Assembly: GCA_006176705.1 (NCBI GenBank)
Contig: QRFJ01003319.1
Location: 85,500 to 149,499, forward strand
Length of the DNA: 64,000 nt
Origin: Cocos nucifera
Taxonomy: Eukaryota > Streptophyta > Magnoliopsida > Arecales > Arecaceae
Direction: 5' to 3'
Positions 34,160 to 46,480 of this stretch are shown in pieces (position 1 is the first letter of the stretch; the number at the start of each line of letters is the position of its first letter). The notes below the pieces were generated by a model. That model was not told the DNA's origin. It made no database searches and worked only from the letters and a program-made list of their open reading frames with translations. Position numbers and translations under genes: made by a program.

Positions 34160-35056
34160 ATGGCCACTTCCTTATCGCTTCAATCATTGTTGGACAATGA
34201 TAAGTTGGTGGGATTCAACTTCGGTAGCTAGTATCGAAAGTTGAAGATAGTCCTGGAGCATGAATGGATCCTATATGTGCTGACGGATCCTGCACCTGAG
34301 GAGCCAACTGCCAATGCATGTGGAACAGTTAGAGACATTTATCAGAAGTGGCTCAATGATCGGACCATGGTGCACTACATCATGCTGGCTGCTATGAGCG
34401 ATGAGTTCAGTCACAGATTTAAGATGGCTTAGTTAAAGGACATGATTCAAGTGTTGGAGGATTCCTTTGGCACTCTTGATGATGTGGAGAGGCACAAGAC
34501 TAGTTATGCCATCTTCAATGTTAGAATGCAAGATGGTGCCTCTGTCACTGATCATGTATTGTTCATGATCGAGCTGATAGAGTAATTAAGCAAGCTCGGC
34601 TTTTTCTTACATAAATAGCTTGGGAAAGATGCAATACTGATCATGTATTGTTCATGTATTGTTCATGCCAAGTCATTTCTCCCATTCCTTACTCATTTTA
34701 GAATGATAAAGCCTAAAGTAGACTACCATGGGTTACTGGGGTTACTTCAGAACTTTGGAAAGCATCACCAACTCTACAAAGAGTCAGTGAACTTAGTGGG
34801 AGGTTCATCTTCTAGCTCTCGACCCTTAAGGAAAGGGAAGAAGAATAAGAAGAAGAAAGCTAAGAATGTGCAAGTTCAGGTTGGGACATCTGTGCAGGCC
34901 AGACTAGGAAAATCAAGCCCGTTAAGAGTCAAGCTGAATGCTTCTTTTGCAAAAAGCAGGGGCACTGAAAAAGGAACTATCCTCAGTACATTGCCTTTCT
35001 GGATCCGAACAGGTAGAGAAAGAAGCAAGCTGTTGCTAGGCAAGGTATTTATATGA
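34160..35056 (+). pseudogene. Element F: gag
   Basis: Starts at an ATG (MATSLSLQSLLDNDKL) right after the leader. One frame runs from 34160 to 35056 with stops at codon 24 (TAG, 34229-34231), after KMA, after MIELIE and after FFLHK; the next residues show each replaced Trp or Gln. Visible domains are WLNDRTMVHYIMLAAMSDEF, VLEDSFGTLDDVERHKTSY and a Lys-rich stretch. The zinc knuckle CFFCKKQGH near 34938-34985 is one frame over because of a one-base loss near 34911, and its last Cys is Tyr. Confidence 0.9.
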
Positions 35057-36399
35057 TAACTCCTTGCAATTTCTTAATTTGTGATATTACTAACTGGGTA
35101 TTGGATGCCGGTAGCCCTTACCATATTTGTAATTCATTGCAGGGGTTGCAGGTCAGTAGAAGATTCGAGCAAGGTGAAAGATTTCTGAATATTGGAGATG
35201 GAAGACTAGTTTCAGTTCTAGATTTAGGAATTTTGAAACTTGTATTTGAGTTTCATACCATTATTCTTAGTGATTGTCACTTCTGTTCTAATTTTTTAAT
35301 AAATATCATTTCTGTAGGCCTTCTGATAAAAAATGATTATAAAATTTTAATAAAAAAATAAATTTGTAATATCATTATGAATGGTGTTACAATTTTTTGT
35401 GGACATTTGAATAATGGTGTGTATATGCAATCACAACCTGTTAACATAGTCTATTCAACCGGCAAGCATCCTATATTAGATAGTATGTTAGATATCTACT
35501 TATGGCATTATAGGCTAGGTCACATAAATAAGAACCGGATAGATAGGTTAACTCAAGAGAGAATCTTCGAAGTCAGTAATTATGAATCACTTCCAACCTG
35601 TGAATTCTATATTCGTAATAAAATGACCAAGTCACCTTTTACTGAAAAAGGTGAAAGAGCCACTGAGCTCTTAGGTCAAGTACATACTGATGTATGTGGA
35701 CCAATGAACATAAGTACCAAAGGTGGATATGTCTACTTCATTACTTTCACAGATGATCTATCCAGATATGGATATGTCTATCTGATGAAACATAAGTCGG
35801 ATTCTTTTGAAATGTTCAAACAATTTTGAAGTGAAGTAGAAAAATAAACTAAAAAGAGTATTAAAACTCTTCGGTCTAACCGAGGGGGGAAACAACTTTT
35901 TGATGAGTTTCTCACAAATCTAGGAGAGAATGAAATTCTCTCCCAATGGACTCCTTTAGGAACACCACAGCATAATGGTGTGTCTGAAAGAAGGAATCAG
36001 ACTCTGTTAGACATGGTCTGATCCATGATGGGTTTTGCCAGCTTGCTGATATCCTTCTGGAGATATGCACTCAAATTGGCTTGTTATCTGTTAAATAGAG
36101 TTACAAGTAAGTCTATAGTTAAGACTCTATATGAGATATGGACAGGGCGTAATCCAGCACTTTCACACCTTAGAATTTGGAGGTGTCTAGCTTATGTCAA
36201 ATGGTTAGTTATAGATAAACTTGGACCTAGGTCTAATAAGTGCATATTTATAGGGTACCCAAAAGAGATAAAAGGATACTATTTCTACCATGCTGATGAA
36301 CAAAAGGTGCTCGTCAGCCTTAGGGCAATCTTTTTGAAAAAAGAATTCTTTGGTGAAGGAACTGTTGCCTCTAAAGTTGAACTTAATGAAGTTCAATAG
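35053..36399 (+). pseudogene. Element F: protease and integrase
   Basis: One frame with stops. Protease active-site region WVLDAGSPYHICN (35098-35136) has Ala where Thr or Ser is normal. The pre-integrase segment reads LWHYRLGHINKNRIDRL and CEFYIRNKM, with one Cys of the zinc site lost. Integrase shows VHTDVCGPM (first Asp), RSNRGGKQ with Asn at 35878-35880 where the second catalytic Asp belongs, and HNGVSERRN with the Glu. The tail YLLNRV, LYEIWTGRNPA, HLRIW and FIGYPKEIKGYYFY follows. Without the second Asp it could not catalyse strand transfer even if translated. Confidence 0.9.
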
Positions 36400-37225
36400 A
36401 TGGAAAAATTGACACCTGTAGCTGAACCAAAATCAGATTCGATTAGATCAAATCCGGAGCCCAATGTACCTACACTATTAAGGCATTCCAATAGAGTACC
36501 ACATCAACCAGACAAATACTACAGTTTCTTGATTCAGGATGGTAATCCTATCGAACTCGATGAGAATGATGAGGATCCGACAACCTATATGGATGCTATA
36601 CAGAGACTTGATTTTGAGAAATGGCTTGAGGCCATGAAATTCGAAATAGAGTCCATGAAGGTCAATGATGTGTGGACATTGGTTGACCCATCCGAAGGGG
36701 ATAAACCCATTAGGTGTAAATGGGTCTTCAAAAAGGAAGAGGGGCATAGACGAAAAGATGGAGACCTATAAAGCCTATCTAGTTGCCAAGGAATATCGTC
36801 AATGTTATGGTATTAACTATGATGAGACATTCTCCCCTATGGTAATGCTTAAGTCCATTCGAATTATACTTATAATTGTTGTCCATCTGGACTATGAGAT
36901 CTGGCAGATAAATGTGAAGACAGCTTTCCTAAATGAAAAGTTGATCGATAAGGTGTATATGATACAACCTTAGGGGTTCACAACCATAGATGAGTCCAAG
37001 GTGTGCAGGTTTTAGAGATCCATTTATGGACTGAAGCAGGTATCTTGGAGTTGGAACATGTGTTTTGATAAAGTGATCAAAATGTATGGCTTCATTAAGA
37101 ATGGAGAAGAATCCTGCATTTACAATTGGGCAAATAGTCCAGTAGTGGTATTTCTTGTTTTGTATGTGGATGACATTCTCTTAATCAAGAATGACATCTC
37201 CACACTATAAGGAATAAAAGTCTAA
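36400..37225 (+). pseudogene. Element F: reverse transcriptase
   Basis: Linker, then WLEAMKFEIESM, CKWVFK, a one-base shift near 36745, AYLVAKEY, NYDETFSPMVM, WQINVKTAFLN, SIYGLKQ and the catalytic YVDD at 37163-37174. In-frame stops follow MIQP, VCRF and NDISTL. Functionally dead by stops but with the active-site motif kept. Confidence 0.92.
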
Positions 37226-38148
37226 TTGTCATCACAGTTCTCCATGAAGAACTTGGATGAAGCATCCTACATCCTAGGGATGAAGATCTATAAGGGTAGA
37301 TCTAAAAGGATGCTTGGATTATCCCAATCCATATACATAGATATTGTGCTGAAGAGGTTCAGCATGGAGAATTCCAAAAAAGACTATCTCCTGATAGGCC
37401 ATGAAATTTCTCTCTCTAAGAAGGATTATCCAACAACTCTCAAAGAGAGAGAGCATATGAGTAGAGTCCCATATGCTTCGATAGTGGGATCTATCATGTA
37501 CGCCATGACATGTACGAGATCAGATGTGGCATACTCACTAGGAGTAGTAAGTAGATACCAGTCTAACCCCAAAGAAAATCATTCGATAGTGGTTAAAGCC
37601 ATACTTAAGTATTTGAGAAATATTAAGGATCAATGGTTGGTTTATGGCAAGTCAGATCTGAAACTTATGGGATTTACAGACTTTAGATTTCAATCTGATC
37701 ATGATGACAGTAGAAGCATGTCGGGATATATCTTTACTCTAAATGGTGGAACCATCTACTGGAAAAGTTTCAAGCAGCATACTGTGGTAGACTCTATTTG
37801 CGAAGCAGAGTAGGTGGCAGCATCAGATGCTGCAAAGGAAGCTATGTGGCTGAGAAAGTTTACCATCGAGCTAGGAGTAGCACCCTTCCTTGATGGTCCG
37901 ATCCTGCTCTATGTGACAACACTGGTGCCATTGCTCAGGTGAAAGAACCGAAGGCACATCTGCGGACAAAGCACATTCTACGTCGCTTTCATCTAGTTTG
38001 GAAGATCGTGGATCGAGGTAACGTCGACCTTCAGAAGATCGATGGAAAGAAAAACCTGGCCGACCCCTTCACTAAAGCCTTGACAATAAAAGAGTTCAAC
38101 AACCACAAGTTGAAGATGGGTATTAGATACTGTGTCGAGTGGCTTTAG
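37226..38148 (+). pseudogene. Element F: RT tail and RNase H
   Basis: First stretch 37226-37813 has EASYILGMKIYKGRSKRMLGLS, VLKRFSMENSKKDY, SIMYAMTCTRSDVAYSLGV and the RNase H start (MGFTDFRFQSDHDD), where the first catalytic Asp context reads TDF. A stop replaces a residue just after SICEAE. A one-base loss near 37912 shifts LLY-CDNTGA. The second stretch 37939-38148 gives KTKHILRRFH-like text and ADPFTKAL, ending at a proper stop 14 bases before the LTR. Confidence 0.92.
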
Positions 38149-38161
38149 GATAAGTGAAAGT

Positions 38162-40648
38162 TGTTGAAAAATATGTCCCAAAGCCAATCGATAGTCTGTT
38201 GATGGTTAAGCTACTTTATATTTGTAATTGATTCATTAATAAATAAAATATATTTTTGATATTTTTCATCATAACTATTCATTTTCTAATGAACTCCATT
38301 GTTGTGATGAAGTCTTTAAGACTATTTAGCTTCAATAAAAAGAGGATTTATCGATTAGTCCTTAAATTTGTTCATGACCAAATGATAGGCTATTAATAAG
38401 GATGACAACATCTATCGAGCATAGGTCACTGTATGCCATATAGGTTAGTTGTCCTCTTAACCAAGGAGTGTGGAGATACTTGTTTGGCATATAGGTGAGA
38501 TGTATAGGTATATCGTCATTAAACATGACCAACTCCAGAGTATTCTGCTATCGAGAATATCTCTAATGGGATATAGGTATAAGTGTCCCTTTGATCTAAG
38601 ATCATCTCAGTGACCTGCAAGCAACTCACTGTGCTTTGGTACCACACTAACTAAATTTCTAATTCAGTAATGAAAGGCTTCTGGGCATAGTCAAATATTT
38701 ACAAAGTTAGAGTGTGATCACGATGGGATTGACCACTCTAAGAGTTGGAGAAAAATGTATCACTGTATTTTAATATAGCAAAACCTTAGCCAGGATAATC
38801 CATCAGATGGATTTGATATTTTGAAATATAATGTAGACAACCTAATCAGAGCTAACAGTTGAACTCTGAGGTGTCCTATGAGCATTTTGGTCAAGGGAAT
38901 GAGTTATATGGAAACTATATCCGCATGGGTTCTAAGGATGTTGTTCTACACATTCGACCTATCCAACCATCGAGTACCATTGCTAGATGGTCACTTCTAT
39001 TGGTATAAAAATCTTTTCTTATGCTATCAGCTTAGGTTCGGACCTATGAGGTCACATACATTAGAGCTCATAATCTGATTGGATGGTTGATCAACGATTA
39101 AGAATCATTCTAGGATTAAACAATCAATATGATTGGTGTTTAATCTAGTGCAAGTATTGCAAGAGGATCGATTAGCAATTAGATTACTAATTAACTTAAT
39201 TTGATTAAGCCAAAGAATTAAGATTAAGTTAAATTAAATATAATTTAATTAGATTTGGTTTGAGCTTGATTGGATCAAGTTCAATTGACTTATTGGATAA
39301 ACCAAGTGCAAGGAAGAACTAGTCCTAGTCTAACGAGGACTCGAGTCAACCCAATTTTCTAATTTGATTAAAAAATTAAATTAAAATTAAATCTAATTTA
39401 ATTTAATTTAATTAAGCCGTTAAATGGATTAGGGCCTTATTTAATTGAGTTGGTTTACTCTTGATTTTATTTGGTTAAAAGATCTTGTTTGATTAAGTCA
39501 AAATAGGAGTCCTAGTGTGACTAGGACTCCCTAACCTTGCGCCACCTTAGCCCACACCCCCCATGCCCATTTTTCTTTATTTTGTGCATGAGATCTCCTC
39601 TCCCTGATTGTCACACATGCTCTTCTCTCCCTCCTTTTCTCTTAAGGTAATTTGTTGGAAGACCAAGTCAAAAGGGGAGTTAGTTTTGCTTTAGGATTCT
39701 ATGAGATGGAATCCTTGTTTACCAAATCTTTTCTCTCTTGTGTGCCACCCCCTCTCCTATTTTTCTCCACTATTTTCATAGTGAGAAAGGAGAATTTTAT
39801 GCATTCTCCCTTTCTAGATTCACAAAAAAATCAGAGTAGGGGCACCCAAGAGTTGGGCGCCCCAACCACTTGCCAAATCTAGTCCTGCCTTATCTAGTTT
39901 TTGACCTCGAAAAGGACTCTTCTTTTTCTATAAATTTTGGATGAATTTTGGCCTGATTTCTTTGTAAAATATAGAGCTTTGGGAAAGGTTTGGGGTGTGC
40001 AAATATTAGAGAAAGAGGATCCTTGGGCATAGGATTTCCATAGGCACCAAACTAGGTGTCTAGGTGAAAGAAAAGCGAAGAAGAAGAGGATCTTCTTCTA
40101 GGGCTATTTTATTCTTCATCTCTCCTCTTTCTTTTGAGTTTTTTTTGAGTGAGTCTCAGATCAAAAAACTCTCCTCTTCCTTCTCATATTTTGGAGAATC
40201 CAATTTTTGATGAAAGGAGCATTGGATCGACCGTCGAAGAAGGATCAGCATGGTAATAGCATGCTGTGCTGATTTCCTATATTGGACTTCATATCAGATT
40301 TTGTAGGCTCGTATAGACGACTCCTAGAGGCTGGATGCATATGTGGCTCATGATTTCATCTTCAAGCCTAGATCAGCAAGTTAGAACATCTAACTTGCAT
40401 AGGTAATAGATATGATCTATTGATTTCATACCTGCATTAGATGTAAAGTAGATCTAGGTTGATGTGATCAATCTTTCCTTCTTCTTTATGTTTTTAATTT
40501 AATATCATGTTTTGATCATGTAATAGATTTGAGATCTAGGTGTTTGCATATTTATTTAAATAAATATTTGATTTATTTAAGTCTTTCGCTGTCTGATCCT
40601 AAAAAAGTTTCAAGATCTATCTATGAAATCCTAGATCTGGTTCCTATA
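38162..40648 (+). repeat. Element F 3' LTR
   Basis: 2487 bp, preceded by the purine-rich GGATAAGTGAAAGT. It ends TATA at 40648 and is followed by AGATG. TATA box at 39929-39934. Confidence 0.93.
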
Positions 40649-40653
40649 AGATG

Positions 40654-42200
40654 CGCATTCCTGAGCTTAAGCAGCCTGCACCAAAGCCTCATCAAGCTAC
40701 TCTTGATTGACGATCCTAGAAGCATGTGAGGAGATGTTTGCCTGAGATCAGTAGCTTGTCGACATATGTCTGGGCCTGTAATGAATCCTTCCAAAGTGTT
40801 CAGGTCTCAAGACTTGAGATAGATGGTCATAAGGGCCAGAAGTATCCCAGCTCTCACTTGCAAGCATGTCTAATTGCTTCTGTAATTGCAAATTCGAATA
40901 AAATCTTATAAGAAATGCTATAATACTAATCATAATAATCATACTCTAGTTATTACTTAAAAAAATTCTTTTGATCATAATGTTCATCGGCCTACCGTTC
41001 TTATCTATATGACTCGATAGGAAGACAGTGCTATGGTTGGGCATCACCCCCTCTCTCGTCAGCTATAACAATCAATCAGTTTATTAAAAACACACAAAAA
41101 GATAATAATTCAATAACTTGTAAACTATAAGATCAAAATTCATTACCTCTCTATGTATATGACTGGCCATAGACTCACGGTCGAGAGTGTGCATGTACTT
41201 TTGAGCAGACTGGTTCTTCCGGTTCTAACGAGATGCAGCCCAAAATGTATTTAAATCACATAAGTTAAAATCAAATATAATTTACTAGTATAATAAAAAA
41301 TTCATAAGTTACAAATTAAATCTAGAACTTCTAACTCCTCCAATGCTTGACCATCCCCTCCTAATGACTTGAAGGACAATCCTGGATCCAAAGAACAAGC
41401 TCCTCCTCAGTGTCCCTATGGTGCTCTAGCCATCCTTTATGGAGCTTGACCTTATAATTCTGGTACAACTCTCCAATCTTCTACAATCGGGCATCTCAAG
41501 TCCTCTCATGATCTGAAAAGTTATATCTTCTCTATACCAAGTTATCAAAAGTCAGTTATAAAATTATTCTAATCAAACATAGTATAAACATATCCAATGC
41601 ATATATATGTTTAAGATATACTTATCCAAATCTTCTCGTGTACCCGATCTCTGACACAAGCATCCATCAATCACCAGTCTATGGATAGTACGGGAATAAT
41701 GTCGGACCACCTTATAAGCACTTCAAAAAAGGAATGCATCTCCCATGCGATCCTTCCTACTAGTCTATCCTCCTGATCGTACTCCATCATGACCTAATGC
41801 TGATGGTTCTACAGATGTAACATGCGTATGGGACCATAAAATATCCTACTAAATGATGCACCTATAATGAAAATACATTACAAATATATAAGAATGTGCA
41901 ATAACTATGTAAAAAATAAATAAATAAATAATTGATATAATGAAAATCTACTCTCACTGGGATCGTGCGATATGGATGCTGGTGGAGCTAAATCGATGGA
42001 TGGAGTATGTGCCAAAGATGCATAGGGTAGCAATGTGGCTGCCAGTGGAGGCTCAAATCTACCAGTAGGAGGAGTATATACCTACGAAGCCAAAGCTTAT
42101 GTAAATGTGGATGGAGTATGTGTCGGCAGTGGCTCAGATGCGGGACTCCATGTAGCCCATCGAGGGATGAGGATGAAAGCTAGATGGCATTTCAGTGTCT
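40654..42200 (-). pseudogene. Element G: CACTA transposase remnant
   Basis: Minus-strand pieces recall the C-terminal plant transposase domain of En/Spm elements: IPVLSID and WEMHSFFEVLIRWSDI near 41750-41680, YKVKLHKGWLEHHRDTEEEL and VLWIQDCPSSH near 41470-41365, and KNQSAQKYMHTLDRES near 41225-41170 (family words of the type NRaKqky..GSksf). Reading continues leftward across F into 29743. Exons are short and broken by stops or introns, and I cannot set boundaries. The tail at 42200-41950 has Gly/Ala-rich reading without a clear match. Confidence 0.5.
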
Positions 42201-42329
42201 TCATGACCACAATATTAATGAACATTAACAAATATAACATGTTGAACAATAATATTAGTAGAGCATCAATAAATAAATACTATCATTTATATGCAACAAA
42301 TTTCATAATAAATATTACATTAATTCTAT

Positions 42330-42640
42330 AGCCCAAAACCCAATGGTCTAAAACCCGATGGCATGGCCCAGAACTCATAGGAACAGCCCAGAATCCATCG
42401 GAAAGATCCAAAACTTGTTAGCATAACTCAAAACCTATCAGCACAGTCCAGAACCCCACAGCCCAGAATCCACTGGCACGGTCCAAAACCAAATGGCCTA
42501 GAACCCAACAATATGGTCAATAGTCTCCAGCATGGCCCAGAACCCATCGGCACAGCCTTGAACTTGCTGGCACGACCTAGAATCTATCGACATGGCTCAT
42601 AGTCATTGACATGGCCCAAAACTTGCTAATGAGAGTCCTA
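42330..42640. repeat. Degenerate minisatellite, about 20-22 bp unit, in element G
   Basis: The phrase GGCACAGCCCAGAACCCATC and close variants recur about 14 times in 310 bases, with units often drifting in the spacer (CATGGCCCA, CACGACCTA). No coding sense. Confidence 0.7.
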
Positions 42641-43055
42641 TTTAGATATTATTATGAAATTATTGCAAATATTATTGTAAATATTATAATAATATTTTTT
42701 TTGTACATAAAATAGAGTGAGAAGGGGCTCCCGGTGTAGCAACCTCCTCTAAGTGTGATCATGAAGACCCCCACTCCACTAGAGGAATGTTCCTTACATG
42801 GTGCCAATGCTTAACCGCTCCCCACCACACACAGGAGAAGACCCATATCGGGTGAGTACGTCATCCCGAGCCCCATCTCAGCATACAGTGGACCAGATAC
42901 CTCTTCCAAACCTTCCATCCAGGCTGCCAGATTGAATCACTATAGGTCATTTAAGTCTGGCATTTAATCAAAGCCCCAACATCCATCGAGACTTAAACCT
43001 GGTCAGTTGGTTGGAAGAGAAGGCCCATTCCACTGGACTACCACCGCGATGGTTT
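42641..43055. other. GC-richer unassigned segment, probably part of G
   Basis: About 0.4 kb, clearly richer in G+C than its surroundings, without an ORF longer than about 60 codons and without a recognisable motif. It may be internal CACTA sequence or an older insertion. Confidence 0.3.
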
Positions 43056-43270
43056 ATAATAAAATTTATTATAATATTTATATTAATTATTATAAATATT
43101 TATAATATTTATAATATTTATAATATTTATAATATTTATAAATTTATAATAATATTTATAATAATTATTAAAAATATTACAACAAATATTATTATAAATA
43201 TTTATAATATTATAAATAAATATTATTTTAAATAATATTACAAATATTTATAATATTATAAATATTATTA
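43056..43270. repeat. AT-only microsatellite (TTATAATATTTA type)
   Basis: Over 200 bases of nearly pure A/T with repeated ATAATATTT units. The ORF at 43011-43235 is a translation of this repeat (runs of Ile, Asn, Tyr) and is rejected. Confidence 0.85.
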
Positions 43271-43436
43271 TGAAATTAAATGAAAAAAGTTCCTATGGCT
43301 ACGAGGAGGGGAGTCGTGCAAACTGTGATGGTTGCTAGCGACATTGCTAGAGGAAGGGCTGGCAGTGGCAGGGCGGGCCGATGGTAGCACTAGAGGAAAG
43401 GGGATGGCCAAAGGAGGTGGAGATGAGGGAGGCAAG
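43271..43436. other. G-rich segment left of element H
   Basis: Purine-rich stretch with repeated GGAGGTGG and GGCAGTGGCAGG words. The last five bases GCAAG are the expected left target duplication of H, but no matching right copy is found because H's right end is lost. Confidence 0.3.
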
Positions 43437-45614
43437 TGAAGGAATCAGATCTAGAATTTCAGGACTAGATCTTGAAACTTTTTCAAGATTTAACAATAGA
43501 AAACTAAAATTAATCAAAATTAATTTTAAATATTAGAGAATATCCTAGATCTAATGTTCTATTATATGATAATGGCATGACATTAAATCAGAAATTAAAC
43601 ATAAGGAAGAAACTAAAACATGTTGATCACATCAACATGCAAACATATTACATCTAATATAGGTAAAAAGAAAATAGATCAGATCTATTACCTATGCAAG
43701 TTAGATGTTCTAACTTGCTTATCTGGGCTTGAGGATGATGTTGCAAATGGCACACGCATCTAGCCTCTAAGAGTCATCTACATGAGCCCATGAATCACAA
43801 TTAGAAGTCCTGATGCAAGAAATCAGCATAGTATGCTAGTACTATACTGATCCTTGTTTGACGATCGATCTAGTGCTTCTTTCTTCTGAATTTGGACTCT
43901 TCCAAAGATGAGGAGGAAAGAAGATTTTAGATGTGAGACACTCTCAAAAATCTTAAAGGAGGAAGAAAAGAAATGAATGCAATAATCCTAGAAGAAGACT
44001 CTCTTCTTCTTCTCTTTGCTTTCACCTAGACATCTAGTTTTTTGTCTATAAAATCCCAATGCCCAAGAACTCTTTCTTCCTAGTTTTCACACGCCCAAAA
44101 GCCCTCTCAATGGTCTGGAACATATCAAAATATTAGCCTAAAATTTATCCTATATATGAAGATATAGAGGAGTCCTTGTCTAAGTCAAATACCAAGACAA
44201 GGAATGTCCAATTTGGGCAAGACAAGGGGCTAAGGTGGCGCAAGGTGGAATCCTCGTCTTACCAAAATTCCATCTATGACTTGGTTAAAATTATTTTTTA
44301 AATCAAATTAAATCAAAATCAATTCAACCAAATTAAATTAGACCCTAACCCAATTAAGAATTTAATTAAATTAGATTAAATCAGATTTAATTCTAATTTA
44401 ATTTTTTAATCAAATTAGAAAATTGGGTTGACATAAGTCCTAGTTGAACTAGGACTAGTTTTTTTCTTGCACTTGGTTTATCCAATAAGCCAATTAGACT
44501 TGATCCAATCAAGTCCAAACTAAATCTAATTAAATCATATTTAATTAAACTTAATCTCAGCCCTCTAGCTTAATTAAATTATGTTAATTAGCAATCTAAT
44601 TGCTAATCGATCCTCCTGCAATACTTGCACTAGGTTAAACATCAATCGTATTGATCATTTAATCCTAGAACAATTCTTAATCGTTGATCAACCATCCGAT
44701 CAGATCATGAGTTCTAATGTGTGTGACCTCATAGGTCCAAACTGAAGATGGTAGCACAGGAATAGATTCTTGTACCATTTGAAGTAACCATTTAGCAATG
44801 ATATCCGATGGTCGAATAGATCGAATGTGTAGAATAATATTCTTAGAATCCATGTAGATATAATTTACATATAATTCATCCTCTTGACCAAAATACTTGT
44901 AGAACAGCTCAGAGTTCAACTATCATCTTCGATCAGATTTTTCACATTGTATTTCAAAATATCAAATCCATCTAATAGATTATCCTGACCAAGATTTTGC
45001 TATATTGAAATATAGTGATACATTCTTCTCCAACTCTTGAAGTGGTCAATCCCATCTTGATCACATACCGACTTTGCAAGTACTTGACTGTGCCTAGAAG
45101 TCTTTCATTACTAAATTAAAAATTTAGTTAGTCTAGTACCAAAGCACAGTAGTTGCTTATAAGTCACTGAGGTGATCTTAGGTCTAAGGGACACTTATAC
45201 CTATATCCCATCAGAGACATTCTCGATAGCAGAATGCTCTCGAGTTAGTCACGTTCCATGATGATGTACCCATACATCTCACCTGATGTCATACCAGTGT
45301 CTCCACACTCCTTGGTTAAGAGGATAATCAACCCATATGGTATACAGCGACCTATGCTCGATAGATGCTATCGTCCTAATTAATAATCTATCATTTGGTC
45401 GTGAACTGTTTTAAGAACTAAACGATAAATCCTTCCTTTATCGAAGCTAAATAATCCTAAGGACTTCATCACAATAATGAAGTTCATTAGAAGATGAATA
45501 CTTTATAATGAAAATGTTAAAAAAATATTTTATTAATTAATAAATTAATTACAATTAAAATATGGCTCGACCATCAATAGGCTGATGATTGGCTTTGGAA
45601 CACATTTTCTAACA
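43437..45614 (-). repeat. Element H left (3') LTR
   Basis: 2178 bp, TGAAGGAATCAG to TTTTCTAACA on the plus strand, followed by the minus-strand purine tract AGGAAAAGTGGGAGT. The ORF at 44677-44919 is the antisense of the LTR segment seen at 30480-30660 and is not a gene. Confidence 0.9.
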
Positions 45615-45639
45615 ACTCCCACTTTTCCTAAAGTCACTC

Positions 45640-46480
45640 GGCACAGTATCTAATACCCATCTTTGACTTTTGGTTGTTGAACTCCTTTATCACTAGGGCT
45701 TTAGTGAAAGGATCGATCAGGTTCTTCTTTTCGTCGATCTTCTAAAGGTCGACATTACCTCAATCCTAACTAGGTGGAAGCGACATAGGATGTGTTTCAT
45801 CTACTGGTGTGCCTTTGATTTTTTCGCCTGAGCTATGGCATCAGTGCTGTCATGGTAGAGTAGGACTGGACCATCTAAGGAGGGTGCTACTCCGAGCTTG
45901 ATGATAAACTTCCTCAGCCACATAGCTTTCTTCATGGCATCTGATGTTGCGATTTACTATGCTTCATAAATAGTCTGCCATAGTATGCTGCTTGGAACTC
46001 TTCAAGCAGATGGCTCCACCACTTAGAGTAAAGATAAATCCCAACATGCTTTTGTTGTCATTATGATCAAATTGAAAACTGAAGTCTATAAATCCCACAA
46101 GTTTCAGATCTAACTCATCATAAACCAACCATTGGTCCTTAGTATTTCTCAAATACTTAAGGATGGCTTTAACCACATTTTAGTGGTTTTCTCCAGGGTC
46201 AGACTAGTATCTACTCACTACACTTAGTGAGTATGCCACATCTGGTCTCGTACATGTCATGGCTTACATGATAGATCCTACTGTCGAAGCTTATGGGACT
46301 CTACTCATACGCACTCTCTTTTTAGAAGTTGTCGGATAATCCTTCTTAGAGAGAGAAATTTCATGACCTATCGAGAGATAGCCCTTTTTGAAATTCTCTA
46401 TGCTGAACCTCTTCGGCATAGTATCTATGCATGTGGACTGGGATAACCCAAGCATCCTTTTAGATCTATCCCTATAAATC
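45640..46480 (-). pseudogene. Element H: RNase H and RT tail
   Basis: The only open piece is 46176-45964 (MVKAILKYLRNTKDQWLVYD, LVGFIDFSFQFDHNDNKSM, GGAICLKSSKQHTMADY). The first RNase H Asp context is present. Downstream pieces (LYVTT/STMTALMP-like text, SFH/ADP region) are scattered over frames up to 45640. Confidence 0.85.

Larger units (their letters stand above)
29749..40648 (+). mobile_element. Element F: complete, decayed long-LTR Ty1-copia element
   Basis: A 10.9-kb element with LTRs of about 2.49 kb, a primer binding site, a 1.9-kb leader, gag, protease, integrase, RT and RNase H in copia order, and AGATG duplications. The coding region keeps its frame except for about three single-base shifts (near 34911, 36745 and 37912) but has many in-frame stops. 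H and J are relatives of the same family. LTR ends read TATA instead of CA at the right side. The LTRs differ at roughly a tenth of positions in the first 200 bases. Confidence 0.93.

Noticed and set aside
43011..43235. 74-codon ORF rich in Ile, Asn and Tyr
   Set aside because: Translation of an A/T microsatellite.
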